Shown: positions 34,321 through 46,479 of the stretch, piece after piece
Layout: the number at the start of each line of letters is the position of its first letter
How positions within the stretch are numbered: the stretch's first letter is position 1
Assembly (NCBI GenBank): GCA_022495005.1
Contig: JAGYXB010001751.1
Span: 1 to 64,000, forward strand
DNA from: Rhyacophila brunnea
Lineage: Eukaryota > Arthropoda > Insecta > Trichoptera > Rhyacophilidae
Length of the DNA: 64,000 nt
Reading direction: 5' to 3'
Position numbers and translations under genes: made by a program
Notes under the pieces: generated by a model
Databases searched by the model: none
Seen by the model: the letters and a program-made list of their open reading frames with translations, nothing else
Told to the model about the DNA's origin: nothing

Positions 34321-34961
34321 TCTTGTCAATCGCATTATAATGCAAAAAGGTATGCTCACCTTAATTAATATGGTATACACTGCTTATAAACAAATAGTAA
34401 GTTAGTGTAATAAAAAATATATATATTTAGTATTTGAATGCAATCAATCTTGTTCATTATCATTTTTTGTGATTTAGCCTGTATTTTATTAACTTTAATT
34501 ACATTATTTAAATTCTCAAAGCTGGACGATCGATATTAACTTGTATAGAGGTTTTTTTATTAATGCTCTCATCTTGTATTTTTTCTGGAAGGTAACGTTT
34601 TGGCTATTTCATTTTCTTTGGAATAGAGAGACATAGAATATAGAGAATAGAGTCAGTTTTAATAATACGTTAAAACTGCCTACATGTTATGAAGACGATA
34701 TATTAAAAATAATAAATAAAAATAATATATTATTTTGATATTTAGTTTGGAATAAAACACTTACTTGACTCACGCGATAAGGCGCGAATTTATGAACGTT
34801 CTAAATTCAATCTCATATTTTTTTCTAATCCAAGTTGTAGAATGACTAGAGACCATACGACTAACTTTCCCAGTAGAGTTTCAATCTACTATAAGAATAT
34901 TGCTTGAAAATCATCACACTCGAGTAACATATATTATATTATATATAATTAAATACGAAAA
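34321..34961 (-). other. Probable 3' flank/UTR of the receptor gene
   Basis: This lies downstream of the receptor stop codon on the minus strand. Candidate AATAAA signals (tttatt on the plus strand) occur near 34556 and 34489. The polyadenylation site is not determinable from sequence alone. No other feature. Confidence 0.35.
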
Positions 34962-35699
34962 TCACTTGTGCTGTAAAGCAAAATCGGCTCTCCGACTATC
35001 TTTCGAACACCGTTTGACAGTCAATCTCCAAAAAGCGACCCTGAAGTCAGGTGAATAGAACGCGTATATAAATGGATTAATCGCAGAATTAAACCAACCC
35101 AGCCACGTCAAAAAAGACATTAGAACGGGATTCACGTAATGTTTTGGCAGGAACGGAGTCAAAATATAATATATAAAAAACGGCAGCCAGCATAGTACGA
35201 AGCCTCCGACAACGATACTTAAAGTTTGGGCTGTTTTTGTTTCTCTTCTGAGGGAAGACACTCTGTTGTTTTGATGTTCGAGGCTGTGTTCGTTGACGGA
35301 GTTCGGTTTCGATCTCATTGATATTCTCGACACTTTACTGGTTTTGTAGGTGACGGTCGCACTTCGTTTTAAAACTTCCTCGCCTTCTGTTTGTATTTGA
35401 AAGTTCGTGACGCTTCGGTTTATTGTGTTGGCCTGCCTGCAGTGGTGCGAGTGATGTTTTTTCTTCATGTTTTCACAACTGTAGCAGCACTGTCGCGTCG
35501 GCAGGAGTTCGTACGACTGTTGCGCGGGTTCTTTTGTTTTGGCTTGAGTGTTGTGATTTGTCTGGGTTTGGGTGGCATCCTGATTGCTTGCAGGTGTTGG
35601 CTGTTGCGCGCTGTGATTTTGTGGCTGGGTGTGGGTTGCCTGGTTGAGGGATTCCGACATTTCCGACTCGGCTCGTAGACAGGTCCAGCGGGAAAATCG
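34962..35699 (-). CDS. Octalpha2R: Aminergic GPCR, last exon (ICL3, TM6, TM7, tail)
   Basis: This exon of 245 codons plus stop completes a rhodopsin-type receptor for a biogenic amine at the plasma membrane. It starts in phase 0 right after a tttcag acceptor (35700-35702). The first 150 residues are the third intracellular loop, unusually long and rich in Gln, Thr, Ser, Asn and His, with a Cys pair (RQCCYSCENMKKK). RRETKTAQTLSIVVGGF leads into TM6, which carries the CWLP motif (FVLCWLPFFIYYILTPFLP). TM7 has WFNSAINPFIYAFYSPDFR with the NPxxY motif. A 19-residue tail with one Cys ends at the stop. The long loop 3 and short tail fit alpha-2-like amine receptors that couple to Gi. I favour the insect alpha-2-adrenergic-like octopamine receptor. 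Dopamine D2-like or another amine subtype is the alternative. GPCR is certain, aminergic is near certain, subtype is likely. Confidence 0.85.
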   Translation of the reverse strand, partial: RFSRWTCLRAESEMSESLNQATHTQPQNHSAQQPTPASNQDATQTQTNHNTQAKTKEPAQQSYELLPTRQCCYSCENMKKKHHSHHCRQANTINRSVTNFQIQTEGEEVLKRSATVTYKTSKVSRISMRSKPNSVNEHSLEHQNNRVSSLRRETKTAQTLSIVVGGFVLCWLPFFIYYILTPFLPKHYVNPVLMSFLTWLGWFNSAINPFIYAFYSPDFRVAFWRLTVKRCSKDSRRADFALQHK

Positions 35700-37515
35700 C
35701 TGAAATAATAAAAAAGAAAATATCAATACACAGATGAGAGCAAAAATAATGAATATTAACTACTAACACTGACAACGGCATATTATCTCGTAACGATAGT
35801 AGCATGACTCGACAATGATTCGCAAAGGTTCCCCATAGAGAAAATATTAATAGCTATTAGAAGACATGATAATAAAATCGGCCAAGGAAAGATAATAAAT
35901 GGACAACAGAGAGAATTCGTGAAAAATTGTTACTACCATAACAGCAGGCTGTCGACAATCCTATAATTAATGTTCCTAATATTATATTATATTAAAAATA
36001 TACCCACTTAATTATTATTATCTTTTCAGAAAATCAATGGGTCCCTTGCAATATCAAACTTGCGAATATTTTTTTAAAGTAGGTAAGCACCTACGTGATT
36101 CCTGGTAGCATACAATTCAAAAATGTTATCAAAGTTAATGTTCTTACACTCCCAGGGCTAAATTTGGACTACGAGACAATAATAATTATTATACTCGTCA
36201 TGAAATATAATAAATTATTCGAGCAGGTAAATAAACCTGAAAAAATGAAGAAACATTTGATCATACCTACCTACCTAAATGAAACGGATTTTCTTGAATT
36301 GATTAGTACACAAATGCTCATAATATTTGTTATGTAATTTTTCTTTGACGTGAAAAGAAGTCCATTTCTTAGTTCTAAAGGTACACAAGAGAGTTTTTCT
36401 ATATTTTTCATAAATTTAATATGCTTTGTTACCAATCTATGGTCTATAACACCGATGGAAAATACGTGGCACGCGTGCCCAACATGGTACGCTAAAAGAT
36501 TTCAACGGCACGTCAACAAATTTATTTTCTTTATTTTTTAATATTCAAAACGTTTATAGTGGAAATCAAAGCGAAATCATGTTGATGTATATTATATGTA
36601 GGTATATTGTGGCAACACATGGAAAAGCATGCCTGATACTTTCATATTTGTTAAAAAAAACTAGCAATCTCGTTGTTGACCATTTTTTCTACCACCTACT
36701 CATGTGAAAGTATTTGTTCTATAATTATTAAATGAGTCGTATAGTATCAAAAGTAGAACTGTCGCAAATATATCGAAATTTAACTAAGAATGGCAAATTA
36801 TTCTTCTGACCATAATGTACGACTAGCAATATAATATTCGAATAAAAATCATATCTGTATGGTATAAAATCGTGATGAAAAAAGGGGCTTGGTTTCAGAA
36901 TTAGAACTGTTCAATACTTTGGAAACAAAAGTAGAACTGTTGAATTTGAATTTAATTTCTAATTTCTAAATGTAGAAACATATTTCATGCTATTATAACA
37001 CTAAAAAACCCAACAAAACGTTTTTCGTCATTTTCTCGGAATGATTAATAACGCACAGATCTACGTTCGATAATATACGACTCAAATCATGTACATTCAA
37101 AGACTAGAAATAGGTTGACGAAGGAAGATTCAGCAGCATATATTATTAATTTGCAATCAACGACATATCAGCCGATATAAAAAAAGTCTCACAAATAACA
37201 TGAACCAAAATTGGTGTTTTATTAAATGTTTTTTTATTTACTTATTTTCTTTCATTTTTTGTGTATCATTTTTTTTATATATTATTCAATAAAAAATATA
37301 GTTAGGTATCAATGTACCTAAAAAAAAATTTATTCAATAAAAATATGATTTAGATTATATCATGTATACACCTAAAAAGGAATGGCACGCGCCACGAATT
37401 TTAAAAAAATCGGCTTATTTTGGCACGCCGATCAAATCCTATTTACCATCCCTAGTCTATAAAGTCGTGGATCCAAGGTCTGACGAGTACACATATTGTT
37501 TTTCAATTTATGTAT
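35700..37515 (-). other. Receptor intron B-C, unique AT-rich part
   Basis: Start of a 7.7-kb intron (35700-43381) in genomic order. Short open frames at 36095-36337 and 36350-36541 have no motif. No exon-like block flanked by splice sites in a compatible phase was found. Confidence 0.5.
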
Positions 37516-37519
37516 GATT

Positions 37520-37640
37520 AAGAATATGGACCTAAAAGGCTGAGCAAATAAGTGCCTAACACCCATTTCTTGTAAAAACAAAATCTGTCGCATAGACTCC
37601 CAGTTGAGCTATTTATTAGGATCCTATTTTATATTTTTGC
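37520..37640 (+). repeat. SINE family G, decayed headless copy
   Basis: Shares gacctaaaaggctgagcaaa, catttcttgtaaaaacaaaa and attaggatcctattt with the better preserved SINE bodies at 34185, 52143 and 62405. Its words are more diverged than in any other copy. Confidence 0.6.
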
Positions 37641-37902
37641 TACGATATTATAACATGTAGGAGAGTGTAACTAAATCAAGCGTCACTTGACATTTAATAA
37701 CGAAATCTTAAATAACGTTATCGTCTTTCTCTCTGATTGTATTACCGTCTACTTTTTGTAATAAAATATAACAAAGTATAAATTGAAAGATAATTGTGAG
37801 GTGGGTGCTTGCTAGTACAGAAATAATTTTAGAAGACGTCATCGATGTATCAAAATAGAACATCTCAAATGAAAGATGAAAATAAAAATTTTAAACGTAG
37901 TT

Positions 37903-38412
37903 AAAATAATTACAAGATAAAAAGAACTTTTTATATAACACGTTTTTGAATTTTCTGCTGAAACATAATATAAACTTGAAAATTCTTTGTATTAATAAAT
38001 ACTTTTTTTTGTGCTTGATAGAAATACTGAATAAATATAGAATACTGAAATGTTATTTTGACATTTCATATTGATTTCCATAGTAACGCACCGGCACGTA
38101 TATATTAATAATTTTGTTGCTAGGACCCCCTTAGCAATCAAAAATAGTGTTTTACTTTTTACGATTTTTTCCGAAATAACTTTCCATACAAAACAGAATT
38201 AACTGAAAATGAATTCAATTCTGCTTAAAAATGGCTAAAAGTATTAAAAGAATGCATTGTCGTCGTGTTCTGATATATTCTAAAAGTTTCAAATATCTAA
38301 CTAGTCGGGAAGTTACTTAAAAATCTTCAATCGTCCAATACAAATCTTGGACAAACAAGAAAACATTTGTACTGGACAAACAAGAATAGGAGCTAATAAA
38401 AACGTGGTAAAA
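37903..38412 (+). repeat. Dispersed repeat family D, copy 1
   Basis: About 500 bp shared with 49113-49560 (same orientation) and 40135-40610 (opposite), with a terminal piece at 63085-63165. Diagnostic words: attacaagataaaaagaac, acagaattaactgaaaatg, atggctaaaagtattaaa, taataaaaacgtggtaaaa. In the better copies ACAACGTTTTTA near one end and TAAAAACGTTGT near the other are inverted, which suggests a non-autonomous DNA element. Non-coding. Confidence 0.85.
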
Positions 38413-40134
38413 ATGAAAATCACCGGATAAAAAGTATAAAATATGAGTAAGAAGTAACAGGTAGGTAGGTAGATATTTTTGGGTAGGTACTAAAACGTTT
38501 TTCGAATAATAATGTTTATTACCATTTAAACAAAAGAAAATGACGACCGTGTGCTTTGTGCAAAGAATAATATTGTTTTAATATTAATAAGTCTGCGGCA
38601 TTTGAATTTCTCATTGTGATTAAACCCCTTCGCCGAGAAAATGTAAGATTTTATGACCCTTTGTAAACGGCGGAATATTTTGGCGGTCGGAGGTTTTTAA
38701 TGCTCAAGTTTGATGTCTTTTGTGTCCCGAATTGACGAAGAAATGTGAAAATTTAAACGTTTTATTATTTCGGCGAACACTCGAAGTAAAGAAGCGAGGT
38801 ATAAATAGCAGTATTATGCCCTATCACGTTTTGTTCTTTTGATAATAGCGTTACGTGGGCTTCCGTTTGATGTTATACCACATTGTCATGTAAGTAATAT
38901 GCTTATAATGAAATACCTACTTATTATTCAAAATATATCATATTATTTTTTACTGAATATAATAAAAATACAATTCAAAATGTTTTATAAGTTACCTATC
39001 GATACCGATAGAGAATATTGTATTTCCTAAAAACCTGCTAATCGATGAATTGATGACATTCAACTAATGTTGACATTATTTTCCGACTTTTCTCGATTCT
39101 CGAGATTCGAGAATTTATTCTCGAGAATATGATGATATTGAAAAAAAATTGTTAATTTTTTTCCCTATTTTTTTAAATTCACTTACAAATTATGTTAATT
39201 CCATAGTCATATGTTTTCTTTTAGATCTTCAGAAAAAAACGTGATTTGCGAATTTATCAAATTCCGTCCAGTGAGAGTCTTTTCTTTTACGTTTTATTGG
39301 CTACAACACTCGAACACCTACCATTTTTTTTTAAAATATATTCTTGGCAAGAATTTCTAAAATTCTCGAGATTTTCTCTCATTGATGAGATGAAAAAAAA
39401 TCTTGAGAAAGGAGAATCAATTTTTCTCATTACTCGAGAAATCTCGACCACACGCTCTACATACTGCTTTTTGGATGCGTTACATCCCAACGTAATGCCC
39501 CATGATACCCTCGATTAAGACTGAGTGTCGTGCGGGTCAGATTGTTTTGGAGGGATGTTTGTGTTGTAGGTATTAACTATTCCACCTACTAAAAAACGTT
39601 CGTACGTCGGTGTTAAATATTTTAATATAAAAAAAGTTCATGTAACTCCCCCAGTCCAGTAGTTCAATATTGTTGGCACTGGGTATTGTTTTGTTATAGC
39701 GTGGCTTGAATATTAGGTCTGCATATTATATTCCCATTCCCGTAGGTCATCCCCTAAATTTTGCAATTCACTTCTAAATCACCCTACTTAAACTTTCTGA
39801 TGAAATTCGACTTAAAGATACACAGCTGAGATAAACCAACGGAGCCTCACTAATAATAACAAACCGACGTAATCTTTTCTAAGCTTACTAAGCTAAGCGC
39901 ACCCTCAATACATTAAATTTAAGTCCACGACTAGGGTTTCGCTCTCGATCTCTTGATGCCGGGATTGAAAATACTCAAGTTCGGGATTTCGGGATAAGTT
40001 TCATATCACTCATGTAAAAATAGCATATTTTTATCGACTAATGAAATGTAATTTAATGAATCTGACGACTTAAATGTAAAAAATAAAATTAAAATCCATG
40101 ACAGGTGCTTATAATCTTATATTATGTACGACAA
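38413..40134. other. Intron sequence with a TCTCGAGA-rich block
   Basis: A run of taggtaggtaggtaga lies at about 38461-38474. From about 39080 to 39445, words such as tctcgagattcgagaa and attactcgagaaatctcg recur in both orientations. This gives a locally self-complementary block reminiscent of the one at 62230-62330. No gene. Confidence 0.5.
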
Positions 40135-40610
40135 AAATCGGCGACTTTTTCATATTTTACAACGTTTTTATTAGGTCGTATTCTTATTTGTCCGGTACAA
40201 ATTTTGTAATCAATTTTTAACTAACTTCCCGACTAGCTAGACATTCAAAACTTTTAGAATATATCAGAACACGGTGCCAATGCAAATAATTTTAGCCATT
40301 TTTAAGTAGAATTAAATTCATTTTCAGTTAATTCTGTTTTGTATGAAAAGTTAATTCGGAAGAAATCCGTAATCCAATCCACTATTATTGGTTGCTAGGG
40401 TCCTAACAACTAAATTATTAATATATACGTGCGTTACTATGGAAATCAATATGAGTGTCAAAATGACATTTCAGTATTATTTCTATCAAATACAATTTTT
40501 TTCGGTCGTTTAAGCTAGTCAAGTTTATAATATGATTCATCAGAAAATTTAAAAACGTTGTATATTAAAAGTTCTTTTTATCTTGTAATTATTTAGATTT
40601 CAAGCGTCGC
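40135..40610 (-). repeat. Dispersed repeat family D, copy 2
   Basis: Reverse-orientation copy of the repeat at 37903 and 49113. It starts tattttacaacgttttta and ends tttatcttgtaattattt. Internally it has cattttcagttaattctg and gactagctagacattcaaa. It lies 1.7 kb from copy 1 in the same intron, so the pair could form an intronic inverted repeat. Confidence 0.85.
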
Positions 40611-40641
40611 TTATTCTAGTTATTTTTTTGGCGTGAAACGT

Positions 40642-40935
40642 GATTCGGCGCCTGAACAACTGGGCTCTACGCAATCGAATGAAATTCGAAATTAAGTAGA
40701 CGTTCGTGTATTATAGGTACTTTTAAAGTATGTATACGTAAATAATGATTTAATTGTGCATATGTTTAAGTTCCAACGAGAAGAGACTTCTTTTATTTTT
40801 ATATAAAGCCTCAGGCATGATAATTGTTAATCCGCAATAAAAACATTATGTTAACAGCAAAATCAATTAAAACTACTATGTAGGTAGATAGAAACTTATT
40901 AAACTTCCTCTTCTACTTTCTGTATTAAATCGTAA
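40642..40935. mobile_element. MITE with ACAACTGGACGCC repeats, copy 3 (decayed)
   Basis: Matches the interior of the copy at 8381-8791 closely (gtttaagttccaacgaga, taaagcctcaggcatg, ttaatccgcaataaa, agatagaaactta). The left end is recognisable as ggcgcctgaacaactggg. The right end is eroded and no TSD is visible. Confidence 0.8.
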
Positions 40936-41139
40936 CGAACGTCTATTTATTTCATTAATTAGAATTAGAAAGGTAAGGAGTTTTGCATTAATATCATTTA
41001 AACATTTTACAACTTTACTGACGAAATGGTGGCCTTGTCAAAATCACCTAAGTTTTTCACACTTTCACCATCTAAATCAGGGTTTGTTGAGCTGTGACCC
41101 AGATTGGGATAATAGTTAGGCGTTTCAAAGAATTTTAAC

Positions 41140-41310
41140 ATGTTTCGCAACAAATTTTATTTTAAGCTAATTGCCGCACAAAAGCAACACAATTACCGAA
41201 AATGGAAAAAGGAGTTAGAGGAGAATTCATTCACAGAGGCCGAAAAATACAACCTGACTCGTAGCTTGAAGCCAGGAGTTTTTTCTTTCTATGTAATTAT
41301 AACAATTTAG
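41140..41310 (+). CDS. Small ORF of unknown origin (56 codons)
   Basis: An ATG at 41140 opens a frame to a TAG at 41308-41310. It has unusually balanced, charged composition for this AT-rich intron: QKQHNYRKWKKELEENSF, then TEAEKYNLTRSLKPGVF. This reads like an amphipathic helix and not like translated noise. I do not recognise it. It lies antisense to the receptor gene, within its intron. It could be a decayed transposon exon. No promoter or splice evidence. Confidence 0.25.
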   Translation: MFRNKFYFKLIAAQKQHNYRKWKKELEENSFTEAEKYNLTRSLKPGVFSFYVIITI

Positions 41311-43381
41311 TGAATATATTTATAACATTTCATCATAATACTCGGACTTGTAGGCTGAACATCATTTTAAGATTTTCCGAAAGAAAATTGTTGCATTTAC
41401 TGTATTACTGCTTTGTCTACTACGGGATTTTAATCCCTGGTCGTTTGCGTGTATAGCCTTATAAACTATCATTATTCAAATACTAAAATTTATTATCAAT
41501 TAGCATTTATTTAGTTAATATATATAATATAATATAAAAAGGTCTATGGTGATGCAGGTCTCATGGAAGCAACGAACCAATGAATAGGTACCTATTGTAT
41601 GTCGAATAATATAAGAGTTAAAATTAATGATCTCGAATTTTCCAAATTGTTAGAAAATCCCCTGTATTTCTTGATGATAAAATTCTCAACATAAGGCTTC
41701 CTAAAAATATAATATTATATTGTGTATACGTAATGTATATTTTCTTCTCTCCAGCGAGTAGTTATAATAATAATATGTATATGCATGTGAAGAAAGAAAA
41801 CCGTTTTACCCAAAGAGAGAAGTTTTTGAATCATTTAATGTCAGTGTAGTGGAAATGAAAATGGTAATGCTCATCCTGTTAAGGGCGTGAATATTTTATT
41901 TTCTGTATATTTTAAATTTTCAAAAATAATTTATTTAAATGCTAACAGTTTTCTTTAAAAAAAAGGTAAATTACCATGTTCAATCCTAAGCAAAATATAT
42001 AAATCTAAACGGAGCGTAGGTTAGCTTATTTTCCAACCCCTTGCACTGAATCAAATACACGTGCATGTAAAAAGCAACATGCATTTTTGTGACCATCTAC
42101 GAGTGTACACAAAGATAGCCACTCTACGCTAATCTGCCGACGTGGCTGCCTTCTTAAAGTATACAAATTACAAATATGAATTCACATATATTTTCCTGAT
42201 TAATAATCACTTCAATAGATTTGATGGGAAGATATTTTCGCACCATGAGTAGTGTATTAAGTCAAAAATTATCATTTTGTAGTTAATAATGCAGTTTTAT
42301 TCAGATTTTTTTGCTTCAACGTAGTAACTCAAAAAAATGTGAAATGCATTGTACCTAATTGAGTTACTTCACTGAAGTATTTTGAAAATATTTTAAAAAG
42401 TTGACTGCTTTACAATATTATATTATAAGATTTACCATGGTAATGCATTAATGTGATGTATATTTTTGGTGCTATGGTAATGCATCAATGTGATGTATAT
42501 TTTGGCGCATTAGTATATTATTTTGATTTGATATACTTACTCAAGAATTAAGCTCATACGAAGTTCTTAAACTTACCGCAATATTACCGATATAAATGAT
42601 TATTTGTAACTCAAAACTATACTTTGGAGTTAATACACTAAAGTACTCATGGTGCGTTGTATTTATTAAAATAAACACAATATAGACGTTATAGGCATGG
42701 GCAGCAGGTGAGAATCTCCGATTGGGCGAAATAGGTACTGATCGTTTTAATGTAAAGTGTAATAATCAGTACGTATACATAAATTTTTAATAGTATATAT
42801 TATGTACTAAATAATGTACTTAAATACTTTTTAAACCTTCCAAGAGGTTATATTATATAATCACTGACAGTATAAACCTTTTTTCGAATAAGTCTAGATA
42901 TTCTAGCCTTAGGCTTATGTCAGATTATTGTAAACATAATGCATTATTCGTTAGAACATGACTGTGTACTTACACAACCATTGATAAGTCAAACTGTAAT
43001 GAATTATTAATTGTTTGAGATCTATCCAAGTCGAATATATATTGTTGGGAGGACGTATTGATGAATTAAATTGTACAGGAACAACCACCCTTGCCATACT
43101 TTCATATACCTACGAAGTTCTAAGTTACACCTTATGTGTCAGATCTAGTACCTCAATTACAATCACAAATATAACATCTTTACACCAAGACAGTAAACAT
43201 CATTTCTATCATAGACTTTTATTGTTGGTAGGTACGAGTATTTAATTTTTTTTAAATAATTGTTTTAGGGAATGCATTTTTAAATAATATGTTTTGAAGT
43301 GCTGCTCTAAGACAGCGTGGTGGACATAATATATCATAGAGATAAATAAAGATAAAAATATGTACCTAAAGAAATACCAAC
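41311..43381 (-). other. Receptor intron B-C, remaining part
   Basis: AT-rich. A tandem-like pair near 42435-42510 (ggtaatgcattaatgtgatg and ggtaatgcatcaatgtgatg, about 45 bp apart) is the only local structure I noted. The 76-codon frame at 43015-43245 has no motif. Confidence 0.45.
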
Positions 43382-43562
43382 CTTAGGTCCTTTGATCGCT
43401 GATGCAGATGACAGTTGCTGGTGCCGCCTGGCAACCACGCAGGATATCCTGATGTAGACATACATCATCACCACCATTGGAATGAAGAAGGACCCCATTG
43501 CCGAGAAGACCACATAACCTGGATTCTGATTGTAGCGACACTCCTCGCGTTCTATCTCGTAC
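43382..43562 (-). CDS. Octalpha2R: Aminergic GPCR, middle exon (ECL2, TM5)
   Basis: This 181-bp exon is bounded by an acceptor (attattccag) and a donor (AAG|gttggt). One leading base completes the Trp codon begun in exon A, giving ...PPMLGW|YEIEREECRYNQ. The Cys of this ECL2 segment should pair with the Cys at the top of TM3. TM5 follows: PGYVVFSAMGSFFIPMVVMM, with the Ser residues that contact catechol or phenol hydroxyls in amine receptors and the conserved Pro. VYIRISCVVARRHQQ starts the third intracellular loop. The exon ends in phase 0 with KGPK and joins RFSRWTC of the last exon. The VVFSAMGSFF stretch is the main reason for preferring the alpha-2-like octopamine receptor type. Confidence 0.88.
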
Positions 43563-44241
43563 CTGGAATAATTATTAATGCTTTGATTGAGACTGCGGTA
43601 GACGTAATCCTTTCTTCATAAAACAAACGCATAGGTATCTACAAAAATGACTACAAAAATACTTAAGTATTATTTCAAACATCGACGTTACTATCAAAAG
43701 TGTGTTATGGAAACGGTATGTCAAAATCAATAAATATTTTTTGGAACAAAAGTTTTAAATATAAGCGGTATGAATCATAATAGATTAAATATTTTTTGTA
43801 CACGTCGCCGGTAAATATTTCTTTTGATGATTACAGTCATTTAAAAATTGCGAGCTTTATTGTTTTTGTGTTAAATAATATAAGGATAGTGGTAATTAAT
43901 TATATTTAGTTAATTTAGTAGAAAATATGATTAACTATGTTGTGCTTAAATTTAGTAACTATACTGAGAAGCAACATGGTGGTAGAACGTCTCATAATTA
44001 TGTTAATAATAATAAAATTGAGGTTCTGCTGTGTGTTATAATATGTAAGAAACACGGCTTTATAAATACCCACTCTCTTTATATTATTACTCTGAGGTAT
44101 GAATATATTTTTTTCTCCTTTTAAATCTTTATAATAATATTGAGGAATACATAAACAGATCTTTCGATTTAGCTTAAGAATTATATGAAAAAGATAATAA
44201 TATAATCTAAATGATATTGCATATACTATAATAATCATAGT

Positions 44242-44654
44242 CAGTGACGTCCCGTGGGGGTAGGCAGATTGAGCGTCGCTTGGGGGCGGCAGTTACTCGA
44301 AGGGTGGCAAATCGAGGAGAATCATTTGGAATATAGCTATATATAGAAATAGCTACCAAAACTTAGTAGGTACATAATAACGAAAATATCTTTCCATTAA
44401 AAAATCAGCTCATTGGTTTTATCGGGTTCGCGATATCTACTTTTTACTTCCGTTGCCCTTCGACGTCTTTGGTGACCAGAGACGACACGTGCAGATTTGC
44501 GAATAATTGCAGTCTGATATTTTGTTAGTAATGAATCTATACAACACATTTCTTAGATATTGGACTCATGAAAGGATGATAAAAATACTGTCTAAAAAAT
44601 TGAGCGGCGGTTTGGCGCTGCCTAGAGGCGGCATTTTATCTAGGAACGTCACTG
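44242..44654. mobile_element. hAT-like MITE, CAGTGACGTCCCG family, copy 1
   Basis: Ends CAGTGACGTCCCGTGGG and AGGAACGTCACTG are inverted. The 8-bp TSD atcatagt lies at 44234-44241 and 44655-44662. The interior has taggcagattgagcgtcgc and ggcggtttggcgctgcc words shared with 51243-51688 and 63699-63860. No coding capacity. Confidence 0.92.
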
Positions 44655-44858
44655 ATCATAGTGCGCGGATAGTTGTCAGGCTCACTCGCTAGTAGGTATG
44701 GGGCCGTACGAGATGGTTATATATATTTGAAGGGTTGTTATAATTATTTTGTTAATACACAACCATATTCCCATAAAATGCATTCGCTGTGTTTAAAAAG
44801 TAACATACACAACAAAATTAATTATGCGAACGTAAATATGAATAACAAACCAGGCTAA

Positions 44859-45077
44859 AGCAGCGTTGATACGGTCTAAGTACGATCCAAGTACACTTGG
44901 ACCGAGTGCCATCCAAGCGCACTCGTATGAGACATCTGCATACTAATTCCAAGCTAACTTGGATTAGTAGGACGCGGTCCGAGTAGCTTGGATAGGAATA
45001 ATTAGTATGAAGTTGTCGCTTGGATGGCACTCGGTCTAAGTGTACTTGGATCATATTTGGACCGTGTGAACGCGGCT
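44859..45077. mobile_element. Foldback MITE (cggtccaagtac family), copy 2, intact
   Basis: The 219-bp unit is self-complementary along nearly its whole length. The left arm reads agcagcgttgatacgg, then atccaagtacacttggacc. The right arm is its inverse, ending ccgtgtgaacgcggct. It is flanked by TAA on both sides (44856-44858 and 45078-45080), a 3-bp target as in PIF/Harbinger-type MITEs. The other copy is at 3548-4222. Confidence 0.88.
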
Positions 45078-45429
45078 TAATGGTTAATTTCGTTCAGTTT
45101 TATCATTTTCATAAAATACGTAGTATGCATTCTTTTAGTGGAAGCCCACTAAAGGATGACTTTAGGTATGTTAGATTAATAAAAGAATGCAAATTTGATC
45201 AAAAAACTGTATTACGTATGTGTCACGTTCAAGGGAAGCCGTTGTCACCATGCGTCATTCCTTTTGTGAGGATGAGAATATTCGGCTTTAGGACGACGGT
45301 GACCATATTTTCAAATAAATAATAGTGGACTCCGAAAAAAGAGCGGGAGAGAGAGGAATAAATTCTGGAAAGTTCAAATCAACTGAATATTTATGTATTA
45401 TAAAAATAAAACGGACATGCCTGCTTAAG

Positions 45430-45812
45430 GTTATACCTCAGTAGTTGAGGCATGATCTAAAAAGATCGTGGCTAGGCGATGCGTGGATTGCGGGTCGCTG
45501 GTGCAAATGACGCATGCCGACCGAAATATAATTTGTCATATAAATCCAACATGCGTCCATTTAATGTTCTGTTTATTGTTCTATTAGTAACAATAATAAT
45601 ATATTCATTGACATGTTTTCTTTTTAAAATAAATGGTTAACGTTTTTAGTCATCTTTACACGATTTAAGAATTAATACCCCCATCGCCATCACGAAACAA
45701 ATTGACGTATTCACACGTCGACGTTCGCTGTCAGACTGCCAGCGAGTCCAAAATTTCGTCGCGCCTATAGTTAAAAATTATTTGCCTTTCACTGAAATAT
45801 CGCCTTAATAAT
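45430..45812 (+). repeat. tRNA-derived SINE-like repeat, family H, copy 2
   Basis: The head reads ctcagtagttgaggcatg (weak A box) and attgcgggtcgctggtgcaa (weak B box). The body matches 28185-28570 to its end near cgcgcctatagttaaaaatt. It is plus-oriented, inside the receptor intron A-B. Confidence 0.72.
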
Positions 45813-45849
45813 GATAAGCAGAAGGCTGAAGCCATAAGATCTGCCTTTT

Positions 45850-46478
45850 TGTGTTTTGATGTTTGTAAAAGACGTTTTGTACTTCTTGGATACCACTGGA
45901 TGACTAAATTCGTCCAACGATTGTCTCTTCTTCTAGAAATGTGTTCCATTTGAGGCTTTTAATGAGCTCTATCACATCGGAAACTCTTGTCTGCTTCCTT
46001 ATCCACTCATTCCTCTTTTTGTCCTTTCGCGTTATGCCCAGCATGCACCTCTCCATACCGCGTTGTGCTACTCTAAGTTTTTGGATCTCTCTTTTACTTA
46101 GGGTCCATGTTTCACACGTATATGTGATTACTGGAAGCACACACTGGTTGAACACTTTGCGCTTTAGGCACAGTGGAAGGTCACTTTTGAAGACATTATT
46201 CAGGCGGCCAAAAGCATTCTCCAGTCTAGCTTTACTCTACGAACAATTTCATCAATTATACATCCATCTATAGACACTTGTTGTCCCAGATAGATGTAGT
46301 TTTTCACCTGTTCGAGCTGAGTGCCATTGATGAGGATTTCTTTTTGGTCCGCAAAGCAGTTGAACATGACTTTCGTCTTTGTTACATTTATTTTCAAACC
46401 TACTCTGTTGCTTACTTCAGCGAGTTCCTGCATTCTGGTTTGGAGGTCTTCTGAGTCTTGTGAAATAAAGAGGTACAC
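45850..46478 (-). pseudogene. LINE reverse-transcriptase fragment, inverted 5' part
   Basis: On the minus strand, frames in sequence encode LAEVSNRVGLKINVTKTKVM, YIYLGQQVSIDG, VLPVITYTCETWTLSKREIQ, RGMERCMLGITRKDKKRNEW and SRRRDNRWTNLVIQWYPRS. These are hallmarks of the C-terminal part of non-LTR retrotransposon reverse transcriptases of RTE-like type. The pieces are in different frames (shifts near 46200-46155 and 45940). The fragment ends near 45850 with KHKKADL, where the 3' part found at 46480-46610 would continue, but that part lies on the opposite strand. Dead copy. Confidence 0.88.
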
Positions 46479-46479
46479 A

